Both the position numbers and the translations under genes were made by a program. 64,000 nucleotides of DNA, taken from assembly GCA_017551925.1 (NCBI GenBank), contig JAFZKA010000056.1, positions 1-64,000 on the forward strand, in the 5' to 3' direction. Below the pieces are notes generated by a model. It was not told the origin of the DNA. It saw only the letters and a program-made list of their open reading frames with translations, and searched no databases. Source of the stretch: Bacteroidaceae bacterium (GTDB lineage Bacteria > Bacteroidota > Bacteroidia > Bacteroidales > Bacteroidaceae). Position 1 is the first letter of the stretch; each line of letters opens with the position of its first letter. Shown one piece after another: positions 55,455 to 64,000 of this stretch.

Positions 55455-56693
55455 TTACTCAAATCTTATAGACTTTGAGGGCGTTATCCGTGAGATTACA
55501 GCGCACGGAATAAGCATCATCAGCATGGAGAGGATAAACATCGCCACATTCAGTATGATGAGCCACCCTGCGCCTACCTGCATCGGGACGCTGTCCAGAT
55601 AGTAATTGGCAGGATCAAGCGGAATGATATGGAACCATTGCTGTACAAGGCAGATTGCAATTCCCACAACGTTGCCTATCAGCATTCCCTTAAGAATTAT
55701 ATATGACGCAAGACGTAGAAAAATCTTTCTGACCGTCTTGTCCGATGCACCCAATGACTTTAAAACACCTATTGTCGCCGTACGTTCAAAAATGATTATC
55801 AGCAATCCTGAAATCATTGTAAAACCGGCTATTCCCAACATGAGTGTCAGGATTATCCACACATTCAGATCAAGCACATCAAGCCAGGCGAACAGTCCTG
55901 AATGCGTATCGTAGAGTGTCTGTACAAGATAATCCTCACCTGTTTTATCCTCCACTCCTATCAGCACATCGCGCACCTGTCCATATCCGTAATCAACTTT
56001 GTCAATATCGGTTATGCCTATCTCCAGACCGCTGTACTCATACGGTTCCCAGTCATTAAGTTTCTGGAGCAGATTCAATGATGTGATTCCGAACATACGG
56101 TCATACTCCAGAAAACCCGTATCATATATTCCGGTTACGGTCAAACGCCTGATACGCACCTGACTCTGCATAAAATAGACATCGGCCCTGGAACCCACGT
56201 CAAGCCCTAACATATCAGCAATGGTACGTGACAGTATTATCCAGTTGTTACCGAGTGAGTCTTCAGGTTCCGGAAAACCGCCTCTGAGCATATATTTGTT
56301 AAGGAATGTGCGGTCATAGACTTCATTTATGCCTTTTAGCATGAATCCGTGGAAAGCCTCATTGGTCCTGACTATGCACGGTTTGTTTATAAACGGCTGA
56401 ACATGTTCAATCAGACTTTTGGAGAGAAGGGCATTAACAGTAGAATCAGTACATGTGACGGGATCCTCAACCGCACCCATACCTACATAATAATTGGTTA
56501 CGGTAATGTGTTGTGAGAATCCCATGACCTTGTCCCGTATCTGATTCTTGAATCCACGGGTCACAGCAAGCGTAAGAATCATTACAGCCAGTCCTACCGC
56601 AATACCTGCGGTGGCAATGATAATAGCAGGCCGGGAGCCGCCTTTCACTCCCTCATCCCTGCCGTATAACCGTCTGGCCAGAAACTTCTCCAT
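55455..56693 (-). CDS. LolC/LolE/FtsX-family ABC permease
   Basis: The 412-residue permease has one N-terminal helix (about 22-45), a large periplasmic domain (MacB_PCD, about 50-265), and three C-terminal helices (about 275-300, 320-350 and 370-400), the type VII ABC exporter layout. Sequence pieces such as AIIIATAGIAVGLAVMILTLAV and FERTATIGVLKSLGASDKTVRKIF fit LolC/E, which extract lipoproteins from the inner membrane. The matching ATPase is not adjacent. It is divergent from the GH2 gene. Confidence 0.88.
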   Translation of the reverse strand: MEKFLARRLYGRDEGVKGGSRPAIIIATAGIAVGLAVMILTLAVTRGFKNQIRDKVMGFSQHITVTNYYVGMGAVEDPVTCTDSTVNALLSKSLIEHVQPFINKPCIVRTNEAFHGFMLKGINEVYDRTFLNKYMLRGGFPEPEDSLGNNWIILSRTIADMLGLDVGSRADVYFMQSQVRIRRLTVTGIYDTGFLEYDRMFGITSLNLLQKLNDWEPYEYSGLEIGITDIDKVDYGYGQVRDVLIGVEDKTGEDYLVQTLYDTHSGLFAWLDVLDLNVWIILTLMLGIAGFTMISGLLIIIFERTATIGVLKSLGASDKTVRKIFLRLASYIILKGMLIGNVVGIAICLVQQWFHIIPLDPANYYLDSVPMQVGAGWLIILNVAMFILSMLMMLIPCAVISRITPSKSIRFE

Positions 56694-56723
56694 AACTGGG
56701 TGCGAAGATATGCATTTTCAGTT

Positions 56724-56731
56724 TATCTTTG
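56724..56731 (+). promoter_or_regulatory. -7 promoter box abutting the GH2 start
   Basis: TATCTTTG ends 5 bases before the ATG at 56737. This predicts a leaderless or nearly leaderless mRNA, like the phosphoethanolamine transferase gene at 15348. Confidence 0.45.
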
Positions 56732-56736
56732 CCTTT

Positions 56737-59238
56737 ATGAAACGGCTAAAACATATACTTATTATCCTGTTTGCCCTTTCCGCTGCAGGTCTCAGCGCAA
56801 GGGAGGTTGTCAACTTCAACAAAGACTGGAATTTCTGCCTTAATATCGAGGCCGATAAGAACCCTGCTGAGCCTGATTTTGATGACAGCGGCTGGCGCAC
56901 ACTTGATGTGCCCCATGACTGGGCCATTGAGGGCGATTTTGACGAGCACAATCCGTCGGGAACCGGCGGTGGCGCACTGCCCGGCGGCATCGGTTGGTAC
57001 CGCAAGACATTTACTGTATCAAAGAAAGACCAGGGACAGGTTATAAGCATTGAGTTTGACGGAGTCTATATGAACAGTTCTGTCTATATAAACGGACACC
57101 TGCTGGGCACACGCCCCTACGGATACATATCATTCAGCTATGACCTGACGCCTTACATCAACTGGGACGGAGAGAATTTGATAGCAGTTAAGGTCGATAA
57201 CTCCGACCAGCCCAACAGCCGCTGGTACTCGGGCTGCGGAATCTACCGTGATGTAAGGATAGTAAAGACCAATCCCGTTCATATTGCACAATGGGGTACA
57301 TATATAACCACAAACAATACGGACCAGGTTACTGCAGTAAATATAAACGTCACGGTGAACAATAACAGTTCTGTTCCTACTGAAATCAATGTATATTCCA
57401 CCCTTTTGGATGCAAACCGCAAGGCCATAACCATGATTGCCGACCATATGATGGCCTCAAACGGCGCAAACAACATACAGCAGCATATTTACATGATTGA
57501 GCCTCATCTGTGGAGTGTTGATGATCCGTATATGTACACCATGCATACTGAGATAAAGCAAAACGGTAAAACCATTGATACCTATGAGACTCCGTTCGGA
57601 ATCCGCACAATAGAGTTCCGGGCAGACAGCGGATTCTACTTGAACGGTGAGCATGTGCGCATTAACGGTGTTTGTAACCACCACGACCTGGGTTGCCTGG
57701 GTGCAGCAACCAATGAGCGCGCCATAGAGCGCCAGTTGCAGATACTCAAGGCAATGGGATGCAACGGCATACGCTGCTCTCACAACCCGCCCTCACCCAT
57801 TCTGCTGGACCTGTGTGACCGCATGGGATTCCTGGTTATGGATGAGGCCTTTGACATGTGGCGCCGCCGCAAGACCGAGCGTGACTACGCCCGTTTCTTT
57901 GACGAATGGTATGAGCGTGACCTTACCGACCTTGTTGTACGTGACCGCAACCATCCCAGTATAGTTCTTTGGAGTATAGGCAACGAGGTACTTGAGCAGT
58001 GGTCCGATGCCAAAGCCGATACCCTGTCGCTCGCGCAGGCCAACCTTATCCTGAATATGGGACACAGTGCTGACCAACTGGCCCAGGAGGGTGAGATGTC
58101 AGTAAACTCACTCATCACCGCCCGCCTGGCCGGCATCATCAAGGAACTTGACCCCACCCGCCCCGTGACCGCCGGCTGCAACGAACCCAGTCCAGGCAAC
58201 CACCTGTTCCGATCAGGCGCCATTGATGTGATAGGTTATAACTACCATAACCAGAACGTGCCTTCAGTACCGCGTCTGTTCCCGGGCAAGCCGTTCATAA
58301 TAACCGAGAGCGTATCGGCCCTGATGACACGCGGATTCTATGAGATGCCGTCTGACAAGATGATGACGCGCCCGGTTCGTTGGGACCGCCCCTACTTTAA
58401 CGAGACATTCTCATGCTCTGCGTATGACAACGTGGCTACACCTTGGGGCAGCCATCATGAAGAGAACCTGATATTCCTGAACAGCCAGCCTTTTGTGGCC
58501 GGACAGTACATCTGGACAGGATTTGACTATATAGGTGAACCCACACCCTACGGCTGGCCCGCCCGCAGTTCATACTTCGGCATAGTGGATCTGGCCGGAT
58601 TCCCCAAGGATATCTATTACCTGTACCAGTCAGAGTGGACCGACACTCCCGTGCTGCACCTGTTCCCGCACTGGAACTGGACTCCCGGTGAGCAGATTGA
58701 CATGTGGTGCTATTACAACAATGCCGATGAAGTTGAACTCTACATAAACGGCAAGTCACAAGGCGTCCGCAGCAAGGATGCAAAGCATCTGCATGTAGTC
58801 TGGAACGTTACCTTTGAGCCGGGCACGGTTAAGGTTGTGGCACGCAAGAACGGCATTGAGACCGCCAGTCAGGAGATACATACCGCCGGCGAGCCCGCAC
58901 AGATACGCCTCACCCCTGACCGCAGCACTATCAGCAGCAACGGCACTGACCTGAGTTTTGTGACTGTTGAGATACTTGACAAGGAGGGCAACCTGTGCCC
59001 CAATGCCGATAATCTGGTTGAGTTTGAAATTGACGGCAAGGGATTCATAGCCGGTGTTGACAACGGCAGTCCCATTTCACTTGAACGCTTCAAGGACAAT
59101 AAGCGAAAGGCATTCTACGGCAAGTGTCTGGTTGTTATCCGGAATAATGGCAGTAAGGGCAGAATAAAGTTGAAAGCAGTATCTGAAGGATTAAATGATG
59201 CACAAATTAGCATCAAATGTGCACAGAAAGCCAAATAA
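56737..59238 (+). CDS. Secreted GH2 glycosidase (beta-galactosidase type)
   Basis: The 833-residue enzyme has a signal peptide (about 1-20, LIILFALSAAGLSA), a GH2 sugar-binding domain (about 25-185), an immunoglobulin-like domain (about 190-300), and a TIM barrel. The acid/base is Glu417 (LWSIGNEVLEQW) and the nucleophile probably Glu524 (PFIITESVSALM). A DUF4982-like domain (about 615-700) and a C-terminal Ig-like domain follow. It probably removes terminal beta-galactose from plant or host glycans in the periplasm. The open frame extends upstream antisense to the LolC/E gene; ATG 56737 gives the signal peptide. No SusCD pair is nearby. Confidence 0.93.
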   Translation: MKRLKHILIILFALSAAGLSAREVVNFNKDWNFCLNIEADKNPAEPDFDDSGWRTLDVPHDWAIEGDFDEHNPSGTGGGALPGGIGWYRKTFTVSKKDQGQVISIEFDGVYMNSSVYINGHLLGTRPYGYISFSYDLTPYINWDGENLIAVKVDNSDQPNSRWYSGCGIYRDVRIVKTNPVHIAQWGTYITTNNTDQVTAVNINVTVNNNSSVPTEINVYSTLLDANRKAITMIADHMMASNGANNIQQHIYMIEPHLWSVDDPYMYTMHTEIKQNGKTIDTYETPFGIRTIEFRADSGFYLNGEHVRINGVCNHHDLGCLGAATNERAIERQLQILKAMGCNGIRCSHNPPSPILLDLCDRMGFLVMDEAFDMWRRRKTERDYARFFDEWYERDLTDLVVRDRNHPSIVLWSIGNEVLEQWSDAKADTLSLAQANLILNMGHSADQLAQEGEMSVNSLITARLAGIIKELDPTRPVTAGCNEPSPGNHLFRSGAIDVIGYNYHNQNVPSVPRLFPGKPFIITESVSALMTRGFYEMPSDKMMTRPVRWDRPYFNETFSCSAYDNVATPWGSHHEENLIFLNSQPFVAGQYIWTGFDYIGEPTPYGWPARSSYFGIVDLAGFPKDIYYLYQSEWTDTPVLHLFPHWNWTPGEQIDMWCYYNNADEVELYINGKSQGVRSKDAKHLHVVWNVTFEPGTVKVVARKNGIETASQEIHTAGEPAQIRLTPDRSTISSNGTDLSFVTVEILDKEGNLCPNADNLVEFEIDGKGFIAGVDNGSPISLERFKDNKRKAFYGKCLVVIRNNGSKGRIKLKAVSEGLNDAQISIKCAQKAK

Positions 59239-59273
59239 CGGCAATTAAAAAAAAAGCAATAACTGTCACTAAG

Positions 59274-59281
59274 TAACTTTG
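59274..59281 (+). promoter_or_regulatory. -7 promoter box of the yggS gene
   Basis: TAACTTTG matches TAnnTTTG and lies 11 bases before the first ATG at 59293. Confidence 0.5.
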
Positions 59282-59292
59282 CAGCGTTTTTC

Positions 59293-59979
59293 ATGAATAT
59301 GGATATCAAAGAGAATCTGAGCAGAATCATAGCATCTCTCCCTCAAGGAGTAAAACTTGTGGCGGTATCAAAGACCCATCCTGTCGAGATGCTGCAAGAG
59401 GCTTATGATGCCGGACAGCGTATCTTTGGTGAGAACAAGGTGCAGGAAATGACTGCCAAGAGCCAGGCTCTGCCATCGGACATAGAGTGGCATTTCATCG
59501 GTCATGTTCAGCGTAACAAGATTCATATCATGGCACCCTATGTATCAGTAATACAAGGTGTTGACACATTTGAAAAACTTGCCGAGATTGACCGCCAGGC
59601 AGCCCGCTTTAACCGTCATATCACTTGCCTGCTGCAGTTGCACATTGCCCAGGAGGAGACCAAATTCGGTTTCTCAGCCGATGAGTGCACCGCAATGCTT
59701 GAGCAAGGTGACTGGAGGGACCTTAAGAACATCACCATAGGCGGCGTTATGGGAATGGCCAGCAATACTGACAATGAGGCTCAGGTTATCGGCGAGTTCC
59801 GCAGACTGCGTGACCTGTTTGATTCCTATAAGGAGAAATACTTCAATGACAATGCTGATTTCAATACCATATCGGCCGGCATGAGCGGTGATTACAAACT
59901 GGCTATTGAGGCAGGCAGCAACATGGTACGTATAGGCAGTTCCATATTCGGAGAGAGAAACTATCAGTTAAACAAATAA
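59293..59979 (+). CDS. yggS: YggS-family PLP homeostasis protein
   Basis: The 228-residue PLP-binding protein (PLPBP/ProSC family) has its PLP lysine in KLVAVSKTHP (about residue 25) and the family motifs FGENKVQEM, WHFIGHVQRNK and LSAGMSGDY-like SAGMSGDYKLAIEAGSNMVRIGSSIFG. It maintains free PLP levels and has no known catalytic activity. ATG 59299 is an alternative start. The next gene lies 11 bp downstream. Confidence 0.95.
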   Translation: MNMDIKENLSRIIASLPQGVKLVAVSKTHPVEMLQEAYDAGQRIFGENKVQEMTAKSQALPSDIEWHFIGHVQRNKIHIMAPYVSVIQGVDTFEKLAEIDRQAARFNRHITCLLQLHIAQEETKFGFSADECTAMLEQGDWRDLKNITIGGVMGMASNTDNEAQVIGEFRRLRDLFDSYKEKYFNDNADFNTISAGMSGDYKLAIEAGSNMVRIGSSIFGERNYQLNK

Positions 59980-59990
59980 CACCACACAAT

Positions 59991-61682
59991 ATGATTGATC
60001 ACTACGACAGGTCTGACAATGTCTTTACAGAAAAAAATCTGAACGCTTATATAAGCAGTTCCATTATAAAGAACTGGGATCTTGAGGCATTCACTGACTA
60101 CAAGGGTGCCACACTGCTTTTCCGTGATGTAGCACGCCGCATTGCCAAACTCCACATTCTTTTTGAGGAGGCGGGACTCAAACCCGGTGACCGCATTGCT
60201 CTTTGCGGCAAGAACAGTTCAAACTGGGGCACCGCATGTCTGGCTGCCCTGACCTACGGTGCCGTAGTTGTTCCTATCCTGCATGAGTTTAAGGCCGATA
60301 ACATACACCATATCATCAACCACTCTGAGACAAAACTCTTCTTTGCCGGTGAACAGATATGGGAGAATCTGAATGAGGCTTCAATGCCTGATCTTGAAGG
60401 TATCATCCTGCTTGATGATTTCCAGATAGCAATCTCACGCAATGACAAACTCACTGAGGCCCGTGAGCACCTGAATGAACTCTTCGGCCGCAAATACCCC
60501 AAGGAGTTCACTGCCAAGGATGTCAAGTATTATGAGACAGGCTTTGATGACATGGCCATGATCAACTACACATCGGGCTCAACAGGATTCTCAAAGGGCG
60601 TGATGCTCCCCTACCGTTCGCTCATAAGCAACCATCTGTTCGGACGCAAGGCCCTGTACGTGATGAAACCCGGTGACAAGATCATATCCATGCTGCCTAT
60701 GGCTCACATGTACGGATTCTCATTCGAGTTCTTCCATGAGTTCCTGATGGGCTGCCACATCTATTTCCTGACCCGCCTGCCGAGCCCCAAGATTATATTC
60801 CAGGCTCTTGGCGAAATCAAGCCAATGCTCATCGTTTCTGTTCCTCTTGTAATTGAAAAGATCATCAAGAAGAACATTCTGCCCAAGTTGGAGACTCCGC
60901 AGATGAAATTCCTGCTCAAGGTTCCCATTGTAAATGACCAGATCAAGAAGAAAGTGTGCGAGGAGATGATAAAGGGATTCGGCGGAAACTTCTATGAGGT
61001 TATTCTGGGCGGTGCCGCTTTCAACCAGGAGGTTGAGAAATTCATTTCGTCAATAAAATTCCCCTATACCGTAGGTTACGGTGCTACCGAGTGCGGTCCT
61101 ATCATTGCATATGATGACAAGACCACTTTTGCCGTGGGTTCATGCGGTAAGCCTGTTCCCAACATGGAGGTCAAGATACTCAGCAATGATCCCGAGCATG
61201 TTCCCGGTGAGATTATCTGCCGCGGTCCCAACGTAATGCTGGGTTACTACAAGAATGAGAAACTGACTGAGGAGACCATTGACAAGGACGGCTGGATGTA
61301 CACCGGTGACCTTGGCATCATGGACAAAGAAGGCAATATCTTCATCAAGGGCCGCAGCAAGAGCCTCATTCTGGGTCCTTCGGGCCAGAACATCTATCCT
61401 GAGGAGATTGAGGACCACCTGAACAATATGCCGCTGGTAAATGAATCTGTGGTTATCTCTGAGAATGACAAGCTTGTAGCTCTGGTTTATCCTGATTTTG
61501 ATGAGGCATTAAAAACCAACATGACTGATGAGCAGATTGCCGAAGTCATGGAGCAGAACCGCGTGGAACTGAACAACATCCTGCCGGCTTACGAGAAGGT
61601 CTCTCAGATCCGTATCTATCATGAGGAGTTTGAAAAGACTCCCAAGAAGAGTATCAAGCGATTCCTCTACCAGAAGGAGTAA
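59991..61682 (+). CDS. AMP-forming acyl-CoA ligase (long-chain fatty acid type)
   Basis: The 563-residue adenylate-forming enzyme has the P-loop INYTSGSTGFSKGVML (about residue 190), the GYGATECGP motif, the TGDLGIMDKEGNIFIKGRSK hinge region and the C-terminal lysine in KTPKKSIKRFLY. It activates a carboxylic acid, probably a fatty acid, to its acyl-CoA through an acyl-AMP. Substrate specificity cannot be read from sequence. It shares a likely transcript with yggS and is followed 5 bases later by a fold-back repeat. Confidence 0.92.
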   Translation: MIDHYDRSDNVFTEKNLNAYISSSIIKNWDLEAFTDYKGATLLFRDVARRIAKLHILFEEAGLKPGDRIALCGKNSSNWGTACLAALTYGAVVVPILHEFKADNIHHIINHSETKLFFAGEQIWENLNEASMPDLEGIILLDDFQIAISRNDKLTEAREHLNELFGRKYPKEFTAKDVKYYETGFDDMAMINYTSGSTGFSKGVMLPYRSLISNHLFGRKALYVMKPGDKIISMLPMAHMYGFSFEFFHEFLMGCHIYFLTRLPSPKIIFQALGEIKPMLIVSVPLVIEKIIKKNILPKLETPQMKFLLKVPIVNDQIKKKVCEEMIKGFGGNFYEVILGGAAFNQEVEKFISSIKFPYTVGYGATECGPIIAYDDKTTFAVGSCGKPVPNMEVKILSNDPEHVPGEIICRGPNVMLGYYKNEKLTEETIDKDGWMYTGDLGIMDKEGNIFIKGRSKSLILGPSGQNIYPEEIEDHLNNMPLVNESVVISENDKLVALVYPDFDEALKTNMTDEQIAEVMEQNRVELNNILPAYEKVSQIRIYHEEFEKTPKKSIKRFLYQKE

Positions 61683-61685
61683 TTT

Positions 61686-61926
61686 CTCGCAAGAACAGTC
61701 AGTTTGGGGAGCCAACGCTCCTTGGCTACGCAGTCTCCCCTCCAGACCCTAAACGGCGAACTCCTCCATCTTAGCCACCTATGGTGTCTAATCGTCGTCG
61801 GACAAGCGCCGTTTTTAACGGGATCTTCCAGGGGCCCGCGCTTTACGCCAAGTCACTGATGCTCCCCAAACTGACTGTTCTGCTACTGCAAATAGCAAGC
61901 TTTAATACCGATACCCCAAAAAGTTC
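61686..61926. repeat. Fold-back repeat element, copy 2
   Basis: Second copy, same orientation as copy 1, between the acyl-CoA ligase stop and the lepA 3' end. Stems: P1 61692-61712 with 61861-61881 (21 bp, perfect), P2 61721-61726 with 61847-61852, P3 61737-61741 with 61830-61834, P4 61744-61749 with 61820-61826 (one bulged A), P5 61751-61758 with 61807-61814, P6 61771-61779 with 61783-61791 (one mismatch). The right terminal inverted repeat (61905-61926) complements the left ends of copies 1 and 3 at 21 of 22 positions. The left terminal repeat is missing. Confidence 0.8.
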
Positions 61927-61938
61927 TGTGCAATCAGC

Positions 61939-61964
61939 AAACACAGAAGGAACCGTCCCTATTG
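61939..61964 (-). repeat. REP-like unit next to lepA 3' end
   Basis: The reverse form of the GGGACGGTTCCTTCTG core lies between fold-back copy 2 and the lepA stop. Its counterpart sits on the other side of lepA in inverted orientation. Confidence 0.65.
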
Positions 61965-61966
61965 CG

Positions 61967-63748
61967 TCAATCTAGTTTGAGGACGGCGAGGAAGGCTTTC
62001 TGCGGAACCTCTACGTTACCGATTTGTTTCATGCGCTTCTTGCCCTTCTTCTGCTTTTCCAGAAGCTTGCGCTTACGTGATACGTCACCGCCGTAGCACT
62101 TGGCGGTAACATCCTTGCGCACCTGCTTTATGGTCTCGCGGGCAATGATCTTGGAGCCGATGGCTGCCTGGATTGCTATATCAAACTGCTGGCGCGGTAT
62201 GAGTTCCTTGAGTTTCTCGCACATGCGGCGGCCCAGGTCATAGGCATTATCCACATGGGTAAGGGTTGAAAGAGCATCCACAGGCTCACCGTTAAGCAGA
62301 ATGTCCAGTTTTATCAGTTTTGACGGACGGTACCCTGCGGGATGGTAGTCAAATGATGCGTAACCCTTGGATATGCTCTTGAGTTTGTCATAGAAATCAA
62401 TCACTATCTCACCTAATGGCAGTTTGAAGTAAATCTCCACACGGTTACCGGCTATGAACTGCTGCTTTACCAGCTCTCCGCGCTTGTCAAGACACAGCGT
62501 CATGATGGGGCCTATGTAATCAGTAGTGGTTATGATTGATGCGTCTATGTATGGCTCTTCAATGTGGTCAATCAGCGTGAGATCAGGCATACCGCTGGGG
62601 TTATGAACCTCGGTAGCATTACCCTGCTTGTCATAGACCATATATGATACGTTAGGCACTGTGGTGATAACACTCATGTCAAACTCACGGTCCAGACGCT
62701 CCTGCACAATCTCCATATGCAACAGGCCCAGGAATCCGCAACGGAATCCGAATCCCAGCGCAGCCGATGACTCAGGGAAGAAACTCAGTGAGGCATCGTT
62801 CAACTGAAGCTTTTCAAGTGAGGCACGCAGGTCCTCAAACTCATCGGCCTCAATGGGATATACGCCGGCAAACACCATTGGTTTGGACTCCTCGAATCCT
62901 GCAATGGCCTTGTCACAGGGACGGGCCACATGAGTAATGGTATCGCCCACCTTAACCTCGGTCGATGTCTTGATACCGGATATGATGTAGCCCACATCTC
63001 CTGTGGTCATCACGTCACGCGGCACCATATCCATACGGAGCACGCCTACCTCATCGGCATCATACTCCTTACCGGTGTTGAAGAACTTTACCTTGTCACC
63101 CTTGCGGATGCAGCCGTTCTCGATCTTGAAATATGCTATGATTCCGCGGAACGAGTTGAATACGGAGTCAAATATCAGCGCTTGCAGCGGAGCATCGGGA
63201 TCACCTACCGGGCACGGAACACGCTCCACGATGGCGTTCAAAATCTCCTCAACGCCCATTCCTGTGCGGGCCGATGCACGTATTATCTCATCGCGCTTGC
63301 AGCCTATCAGTTCAATGATTTCATCCTCAACCTCATCAGGCATGGCGCTCTGCATATCACACTTGTTGATTACAGGTATGATTTCCAGATCGTGTTCAAT
63401 GGCCATATAGAGGTTACTAATGGTCTGTGCCTGAACACCCTGTGTAGCATCTACCACCAGGATTGCGCCCTCACAGGCTGCGATTGAACGGCTTACCTCA
63501 TATGAAAAGTCAACATGTCCCGGAGTGTCAATCAGGTTCAGAATGTATTTCTCGCCTTTGTACTCATACTCCATCTGGATGGCGTGACTCTTGATGGTAA
63601 TGCCGCGCTCTTTCTCCAGGTCCATATCATCGAGCATCTGACCCTCGGTGATATTGATAGTGTGGGTATACTCCAGCAGACGGTCAGCCAGCGTTGACTT
63701 ACCGTGATCAATATGTGCTATTATGCAAAAGTTGCGGATGTTCTTCAT
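61967..63748 (-). CDS. lepA: Elongation factor 4 (LepA)
   Basis: The 593-residue translational GTPase has G1 [15 protein letters not shown]2/G3 with [16 protein letters not shown]4 [10 protein letters not shown], and the LepA-specific C-terminal domain ([25 protein letters not shown]). It acts on stalled or back-translocated ribosomes. Start [13 protein letters not shown] at 63748 is the family start; the frame opens seven codons earlier. The gene stands alone, flanked on both sides by REP-like units and fold-back repeat copies. Confidence 0.97.
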   Translation of the reverse strand: MKNIRNFCIIAHIDHGKSTLADRLLEYTHTINITEGQMLDDMDLEKERGITIKSHAIQMEYEYKGEKYILNLIDTPGHVDFSYEVSRSIAACEGAILVVDATQGVQAQTISNLYMAIEHDLEIIPVINKCDMQSAMPDEVEDEIIELIGCKRDEIIRASARTGMGVEEILNAIVERVPCPVGDPDAPLQALIFDSVFNSFRGIIAYFKIENGCIRKGDKVKFFNTGKEYDADEVGVLRMDMVPRDVMTTGDVGYIISGIKTSTEVKVGDTITHVARPCDKAIAGFEESKPMVFAGVYPIEADEFEDLRASLEKLQLNDASLSFFPESSAALGFGFRCGFLGLLHMEIVQERLDREFDMSVITTVPNVSYMVYDKQGNATEVHNPSGMPDLTLIDHIEEPYIDASIITTTDYIGPIMTLCLDKRGELVKQQFIAGNRVEIYFKLPLGEIVIDFYDKLKSISKGYASFDYHPAGYRPSKLIKLDILLNGEPVDALSTLTHVDNAYDLGRRMCEKLKELIPRQQFDIAIQAAIGSKIIARETIKQVRKDVTAKCYGGDVSRKRKLLEKQKKGKKRMKQIGNVEVPQKAFLAVLKLD

Positions 63749-63766
63749 ATCTGAGTTTTTGCACTG

Positions 63767-63774
63767 CAAAATTA
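63767..63774 (-). promoter_or_regulatory. -7 promoter box of lepA
   Basis: TAATTTTG on the minus strand, 18 bases upstream of the lepA ATG, fits TAnnTTTG. Confidence 0.5.
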
Positions 63775-63800
63775 GTGAAAAAACTGCAGATTACTGTACG

Positions 63801-63822
63801 CATTAGGGACGGTTCCTTCTGC
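63801..63822 (+). repeat. REP-like unit upstream of lepA
   Basis: Forward copy of the GGGACGGTTCCTTCTG core, lying between the lepA promoter and fold-back copy 3. With the unit at 61939-61964 it forms an inverted pair around lepA. Confidence 0.65.
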
Positions 63823-63840
63823 GGACGTTGCACAATTGTC

Positions 63841-64000
63841 TGGGGAACTTTTTGGGGTATCAGTATCTGAAACAACGCAGAACAGTCAGTTTGAGGAGCC
63901 AACGCTCCTTGGCTACGCAGTCTCCCCTCCAGACCCTAAACGGCGAACTCCTCCATCTTAGCCACCTATGGTGTCTAATCGTCGTCGAACAAGCGCCGTT
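63841..64000. repeat. Fold-back repeat element, copy 3 (cut by the window end)
   Basis: The third copy has an intact left terminal inverted repeat (63845-63866), the left P1 arm (63877-63899, one base different from copy 2), and the P2-P5 left strands and P6 hairpin as in copy 2. The window ends inside the right P5 strand, so the right half is not visible. Same orientation as copies 1 and 2. Confidence 0.8.

Noticed and set aside
55450-55462. Palindrome TTGAGTTACTCAA at the LolC/E stop as a terminator
   Set aside because: The stem is only 5 bp and there is no T-run on either strand.
56548-56736. N-terminal extension of the GH2 glycosidase
   Set aside because: It lies antisense to the start of the LolC/E permease gene; the signal peptide starts at 56737.
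63708-63902. Minus-strand ORF sharing FQILIPQKVP with another at 51130-51450
   Set aside because: Both are translations of the repeat's terminal region running into unrelated flanks; they overlap lepA or lysA antisense.
1-64000. CRISPR array, prophage, transposase-bearing insertion sequence or defence island
   Set aside because: No direct-repeat/spacer pattern, phage structural genes, transposase or defence genes were found; the gene content is core metabolism and envelope functions.

Overview
The window is chromosomal DNA from a member of the Bacteroidota, almost certainly order Bacteroidales. Evidence read from the sequence: repeated promoter boxes of the form TAnnTTTG (three with a TTTG box 19-20 bases upstream), a short primary sigma factor without region 1.1 (RpoD of the Bacteroidetes type), TamL, DUF5686 and DUF4296 proteins, pyruvate phosphate dikinase and many lipoproteins. 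I cannot name the genus. Almost all of the window is ordinary, densely packed core genome. There is no prophage, CRISPR array, insertion sequence with a transposase, or defence island.

Layout. 1-500: the 5' tip of a minus-strand 16S rRNA with its leader and promoter. 505-12.2 kb: DUF5686 outer-membrane protein, small secreted protein and rpoD, HtrA protease, M16 lipoprotein peptidase, RNase P RNA, FHA protein, TonB-C protein, RlmD. 12.4-17.1 kb: ppdK with an unusually structured 3' region, then a phosphoethanolamine transferase. 17.1-24.7 kb (minus): one tightly overlapped operon, PBP1A, kdsB, MORN protein, YhcH protein, glgB, membrane protein. 24.9-35.6 kb (plus): pyrB-pyrI-outer membrane protein, glyA, AraC-type membrane regulator, pdxB, uxaE-uxaC, fasciclin lipoprotein. 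35.7 kb: tRNA-Lys(CUU) followed by hairpins and a REPIN-like inverted pair. 36-45.4 kb: MBL hydrolase, TamL, TrmH-family methyltransferase, DUF4296 lipoprotein, lspA, DksA-like protein, ileS. 45.5-51.4 kb (plus): hisH-hisA-hisF-hisIE-ftsE-lysC-lysA. 51.4-64 kb: two hypotheticals, a small alarmone synthetase/hydrolase pair, LolC/E-type permease, GH2 glycosidase, YggS, an AMP-forming acyl-CoA ligase and lepA.

How the genes work together. The operons mainly serve amino-acid, pyrimidine and B6 metabolism (his, lysC-lysA, pyrBI, glyA, pdxB), envelope building (PBP1A, KdsB, LspA, TamL, phosphoethanolamine transferase, DAP from LysA), central carbon and storage metabolism (PpdK, GlgB) and uronate/galactoside use (UxaE-UxaC, GH2).

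The most unusual content is not protein-coding. Three copies of a roughly 250-bp fold-back repeat lie at 51391-51640, 61686-61926 and 63841-64000 (the last cut by the window end). Copies 1 and 2 differ in sequence, but their long stems stay complementary: six base pairs of the 21-bp outer stem, and one in each of three inner stems, changed on both sides. The element has terminal inverted repeats at its outer ends, and two copies bracket lepA together with inverted copies of a short REP-like sequence that also forms an inverted pair beside tRNA-Lys. I do not recognise this family. It looks like a structured RNA or a hairpin-DNA repeat spread through the genome. Two further structured regions are the multi-hairpin 3' end of ppdK and a tRNA-Lys terminator whose stem continues into the tRNA acceptor strand.
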